Both the position numbers and the translations under genes were made by a program. The notes under the pieces are model-generated. The model did not search any database, was not told the DNA's origin, and was given only the letters and a program-made list of their open reading frames with translations. DNA of 42,299 nucleotides from a virus. This document shows positions 39,172 through 42,299 of the stretch, in pieces; the first letter of the stretch is position 1, and each line of letters begins with the position of its first letter. The stretch lies in IMG/VR virus record IMGVR_UViG_3300031578_000125, positions 1-42,299 of that record, one strand, 5' to 3'.

Positions 39172-41547
39172 TTACAAGTCAAAAGGTGCTGTAACAAATG
39201 TATAGTGGACTACAACCTTAACAACTCCCGCTGTAAAGTTTCCACCATTAGCCGTTAATATAATTGATTGATTAGCAGGGTACATCACAGGCGCAGTGAT
39301 AGTCCAATTATTATTGCTTGTTGTGCTGTTTAAAGCGATGTTACGAGCCACACCGTATCTATCTGTATCGGTTGCTATCCCTATGTCAAAATCTGTCGCG
39401 CCTGTTATGGCTGTTGTCACCCTTGTACTTACTCCAACAACCGTAGCACCTGCCGGAATTGCGTTTGTAAACGTACCAGTAGCGCCTGATAGTGTCAACG
39501 CCCCCTCTATCATCCGATCTTCAATTCTTGAATTTGCAATTAATTTGACGGATGCAGCAAGGTCGTAATCTGTGCCAGTAGTTATCGACACAAAATTATC
39601 TTTGCACCTTACGGTATCACTTGAAACCCTGATGCCGTTACCCGTAAAAGTTGCAAGCCCTTCATAGACGTTATTATTATTTACTATTGCTAACCCTGTT
39701 GAAGACGTGTTTCTTACAACAGCTATGCCCTCTAAGCCGTAATCTCTAACATAGTTACCGCTAACTTCAACGTTAAAATGCCCGTCAGCTTCGCAATAAA
39801 TCCCCCTACTTGTCGATGCGTGTTCAGCTATTATACTATTATTATTAATCCTGTAATCTGTTAATATAGGCATTTGCGTTGAGTCAGTCCAAATACCACC
39901 CGCGCAACCCTTTATTATATTTTTGGATATGCTCACATTCGATGTTGTCGTATCATCTGTTTCGGGCTGTATTAGCACCCCATATAGTAGAGGGGTAGAA
40001 CCAACACTTTTGATAATATTATTATCAATTATTGCGTCTGAGTAATCTGGGTATGTTGTACCCTCTATTGTAATATAAACATATAATGCTGCTGTTCCAT
40101 ATGTTGCATACGAATCAACCTCTATAAGATTGTTTTTAATTTCAATATCTTTAATGTAGTGATTTGCACCGTTTTCGTTTGCTGCGCTTGCTCTTGCTAC
40201 GTTGTACATAGATGAACGCCCATAACATTTATTGTTTGTTATTTTTATTGCTCTTGAGTAAGATCCGTTTGTTTGGTCTGCTGACTCATTTTCAATATCA
40301 AAGCTACCCAATGCTGTCGCAAGAGCGCCTGTTGTTGCATTATCGACTATGTTATTATCAATCGTTACGTTAAAACTATCACCTGCGGCAACGGCCCAAC
40401 GCCCCATGTCTTCGAAATAGCAGTTTTTAACTGTAAGCCCATCGACACCGAAAGCAAATATCCCATCGCCAAACTTATCAATACCCGCTTTATTTGATCC
40501 AGTTCTGTAAAATTTACAATTATCAATTAGTATATTTTTACTTCCCTTATCTTCCCCACCGTTGTCAAGTAATACGTCAGACCCGACGGTGCTTTCTCCG
40601 AAGACTATAATCCCCATATTCATACTTACATTAGCAGGAGTCGCCGATACAAGATTAGTTCTATTGCTGTCTAAGCTTAAATCTCTAACAGTAATATTAT
40701 TACACCCACCGAAGCCAAGTAATGCTCCGCGTATATAATCTGACCCTGTTGATGTTTCAAGTCTTTTTAGTGTCGTCCCGTTGCCGTAAATAACAATATC
40801 GTCAACATCGTTTATGCTCACATAGTCTGTTATATAAGTCCCACCAGATTTAAATATTACCGACTCCCCGAAGTTCAGCAACAACCTTAACTGCGTTGTG
40901 TCATCTACGGCATCGCTAAAAACACCGAATTTTTCAGCCTGGATAGGTGGATTGTAAATCCTGATAAAACGGCCTGTTGTTATTGCCGTGGGTTTTATTA
41001 TTGAAAAAGTATTATCCGATACTACATTGTCGGCATCCCAATAAAATTGGTCTCCACCTCCATCAGAAACAGAACTGTAACCCAATAGAGTATAGACATC
41101 GCCGTCAGCCGGAGCTTCTGTAACTGCTCTCATTTCTGCTAACGTATCAAAAGAGCTTAGAGCTTCAAGTTCTGCGTTTTTTGGGACATAATATTTTTGG
41201 ACTCCTGAGCTATCATCAATTCTTAAAGAGTAAGAACCGTCAACCATTATTGTGACAGGCGACCCAAGATATAATGGTATGCCTCCCGAGCTTGTCGTAA
41301 TTGGTTGTGTCACTGCAACGGTTGTTCCGTCTTCTTGTAATACGCTTATTGTTTTCTGATTTGCTGGCACTTTCGGGTCTGTGTCAACTTCACCTACGTA
41401 GATATTTGCAAGGCTTAAAGCTCTGCCTATCGACGGATTTGCGAAATACTCAACTGATAGGTTTACCCTATTTAATGCAAAAGAACTTTGAACTAAAACA
41501 AGTAATATTATTATTGAGCATAACGATTGTTTGAAAAACTTTTGCAT
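39172..41547 (-). CDS. Tailspike with P22-like head-binding domain, preceded by a signal peptide
   Basis: 791 residues. Residues 1-24: Sec signal peptide (FFKQSLCSIIILLVLVQSSF, cleavage after SSFA). Residues ~35-125: head-binding domain like P22 gp9, with IYVGEVDTDPKVPANQKTIS then VAVTQPITTSSGGIPLY (compare P22 [20 protein letters not shown], from memory). Residues ~190-690: right-handed beta-helix with many short N-x-I/F turns (NITVRDLSLDSN, VTIDNNIVDN, SISKNIIKG). Residues ~695-791: a beta-sandwich end. No Asp/Glu catalytic pair is asserted. It is last in the tail operon and coupled by TAATG to the gp16-like gene. A signal peptide on a virion tailspike is unexpected. Confidence 0.8.
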   Translation of the reverse strand: MQKFFKQSLCSIIILLVLVQSSFALNRVNLSVEYFANPSIGRALSLANIYVGEVDTDPKVPANQKTISVLQEDGTTVAVTQPITTSSGGIPLYLGSPVTIMVDGSYSLRIDDSSGVQKYYVPKNAELEALSSFDTLAEMRAVTEAPADGDVYTLLGYSSVSDGGGDQFYWDADNVVSDNTFSIIKPTAITTGRFIRIYNPPIQAEKFGVFSDAVDDTTQLRLLLNFGESVIFKSGGTYITDYVSINDVDDIVIYGNGTTLKRLETSTGSDYIRGALLGFGGCNNITVRDLSLDSNRTNLVSATPANVSMNMGIIVFGESTVGSDVLLDNGGEDKGSKNILIDNCKFYRTGSNKAGIDKFGDGIFAFGVDGLTVKNCYFEDMGRWAVAAGDSFNVTIDNNIVDNATTGALATALGSFDIENESADQTNGSYSRAIKITNNKCYGRSSMYNVARASAANENGANHYIKDIEIKNNLIEVDSYATYGTAALYVYITIEGTTYPDYSDAIIDNNIIKSVGSTPLLYGVLIQPETDDTTTSNVSISKNIIKGCAGGIWTDSTQMPILTDYRINNNSIIAEHASTSRGIYCEADGHFNVEVSGNYVRDYGLEGIAVVRNTSSTGLAIVNNNNVYEGLATFTGNGIRVSSDTVRCKDNFVSITTGTDYDLAASVKLIANSRIEDRMIEGALTLSGATGTFTNAIPAGATVVGVSTRVTTAITGATDFDIGIATDTDRYGVARNIALNSTTSNNNWTITAPVMYPANQSIILTANGGNFTAGVVKVVVHYTFVTAPFDL

Positions 41548-42299
41548 TATTTTTGCTCCTTTTTAGGTGTGGCCTGTCTTAACCCATTAATTATCATATA
41601 TTTGCTTAAATCTGAACTAACTTTTTTGGTATTCGGGTTTTTCCTTGCGGCTCTTATAATAATTTGCGCCAACTCTGGATCATGTAACATTCTTGACACC
41701 ATATCATTTGTTGCTTGAACGTTTAAATTTTTAAATGCTCCAAGTCCAAGTTTTGCAAGTTTTGCAGCATAGCTAACACCTGGGGTATGAGAAACTATTG
41801 TCCCTAAAATATTAGCAATTATATTTCCCTTTTCGGCTGTATCTGAGCCACCGCCAATAGGTGCTTTTGCAGTCCTGTTTTGCATTTCTATTGCTTTTTC
41901 CATAGTTTGCAGCGCTTTAATTTTGCCGGGTTGCCCTCGATATAAAACCGCCATAGCTGGTTTAAATCTACGCATTTGTTTAGAGAGTGTTGCATTGCTT
42001 AAAACTTTGTCGTCTTTTATAGACTTTGCAGTAGTTTCTGCTGTTTCATACATAAAATTCTTAAATGAGTTTTCAAGTGCCCGGGTTGCCTTCTTATTAC
42101 CTTTCATTCTCTTCATAAGGTTCCGCATAATTTCGCCTGTGTTTTTTGCGCTTATGCCTTCACCGCCTGAAAAAGCTCTTGCTATTGCGTTTTGCGGATC
42201 TGAATCTAAAAGTTTTGCTGCAATAGAATCATTGAATTTATTTTGCGCTTTCTGAGCGTTGAACATTGAGCTGTGCGCTGACTCTACAGAATCAAAATA
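41547..42299 (-). CDS. Ejection (gp16-like) protein, C-terminal part; continues at 141-2214
   Basis: Right-hand part of the gene running from base 2214 through the circular junction. Inside this window the frame is open to 42299. The last 239 residues, NAQKAQNKFNDSIAAKLLDS onward, include Ala/Lys-rich helices (KKATRALENSFKNFMYE), a GPI-like GGGSDTAEKG stretch and an AAKLAKLGLGAFKNLN hydrophobic helix. Its stop overlaps the tailspike start (TAATG). The internal ATG at 42266 is not a start, because the frame is open upstream. Confidence 0.75.
   Translation of the reverse strand, partial: YFDSVESAHSSMFNAQKAQNKFNDSIAAKLLDSDPQNAIARAFSGGEGISAKNTGEIMRNLMKRMKGNKKATRALENSFKNFMYETAETTAKSIKDDKVLSNATLSKQMRRFKPAMAVLYRGQPGKIKALQTMEKAIEMQNRTAKAPIGGGSDTAEKGNIIANILGTIVSHTPGVSYAAKLAKLGLGAFKNLNVQATNDMVSRMLHDPELAQIIIRAARKNPNTKKVSSDLSKYMIINGLRQATPKKEQK
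42174..42299. repeat. Right copy of terminal redundancy
   Basis: Identical to 16-141 (126 nt). It lies inside the continuous frame of the gp16-like gene and shows that the two ends of the window join. Confidence 0.9.

Noticed and set aside
39172-41547. Pectate or polysaccharide lyase function of the tailspike
   Set aside because: A beta-helix alone does not show catalysis and I cannot point to a conserved active-site set.
1-42299. Temperate lifestyle (integrase, attP, CI-type repressor)
   Set aside because: No integrase ORF or recognisable attP was found. The small XRE-type proteins alone do not establish lysogeny.

Overview
The window looks like an essentially complete, AT-rich P22-like podovirus genome assembled as a circle. 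Bases 16-141 recur exactly at 42174-42299. A minus-strand gene that runs off the left end continues in the same frame at the right end, giving a 941-residue protein. Removing the redundancy leaves a circle of about 42,158 bp, as expected for a headful-packaged, circularly permuted genome (inference). A Gram-negative host is suggested by the overlapping inner/outer spanin-type pair, the lipobox protein and the Sec signal peptides. I see no integrase, no tRNA and no DNA polymerase, so replication probably borrows the host polymerase.

Layout. (1) 23.2 kb down to 0, then 42.3 down to 39.2 kb, all minus strand, is the late region: holin-like protein and spanins, an unusual block of signal-peptide-bearing proteins (17.7-21.6 kb), small and large terminase, portal, a DUF2292-like mini-gene followed by a structured segment and a ParB-like gene, scaffold, P22-type coat, capsid-associated proteins, gp4-like and gp10-like head-tail plugs, tail proteins, three ejection-type proteins and finally a tailspike. 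(2) 33.5 down to 23.3 kb, also minus, carries many small early genes, a pentapeptide-repeat protein, an HNH-AP2 homing endonuclease, a PD-(D/E)XK-type protein, a replisome organizer/helicase loader, a DnaB helicase, Cro-like regulators, SSB, a DUF1064 protein and an M15 peptidase endolysin. (3) 33.7 to 38.9 kb, plus strand, is a recombination operon: RecE-like exonuclease, ERF annealing protein, NinB-like protein, several small unknown genes separated by repeated leader sequences, and HNH endonucleases. Regions 2 and 3 diverge from a control region at 33.54-33.72 kb that has a consensus TTGACA -35 box facing each way.

The most unusual feature is that proteins resembling phage tail appendages, including a tailspike with a P22-like head-binding domain, carry classical Sec signal peptides. 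Four of the signal-bearing genes (17.7-21.2 kb) are chained by TAATG stop/start overlaps, and the tailspike is joined to its upstream gene in the same way. Other points to check: a structured segment with a competing 44-codon ORF between portal and scaffold; a frameshifted early gene; a divergent HNH C-terminal remnant beside a free-standing HNH gene; a pentapeptide gene with an exact 128-nt internal duplication; and a 26-nt repeat between small early genes. Several starts were moved from the longest ORF to ones with better ribosome binding sites, and several small genes of under 60 codons were found by hand translation.
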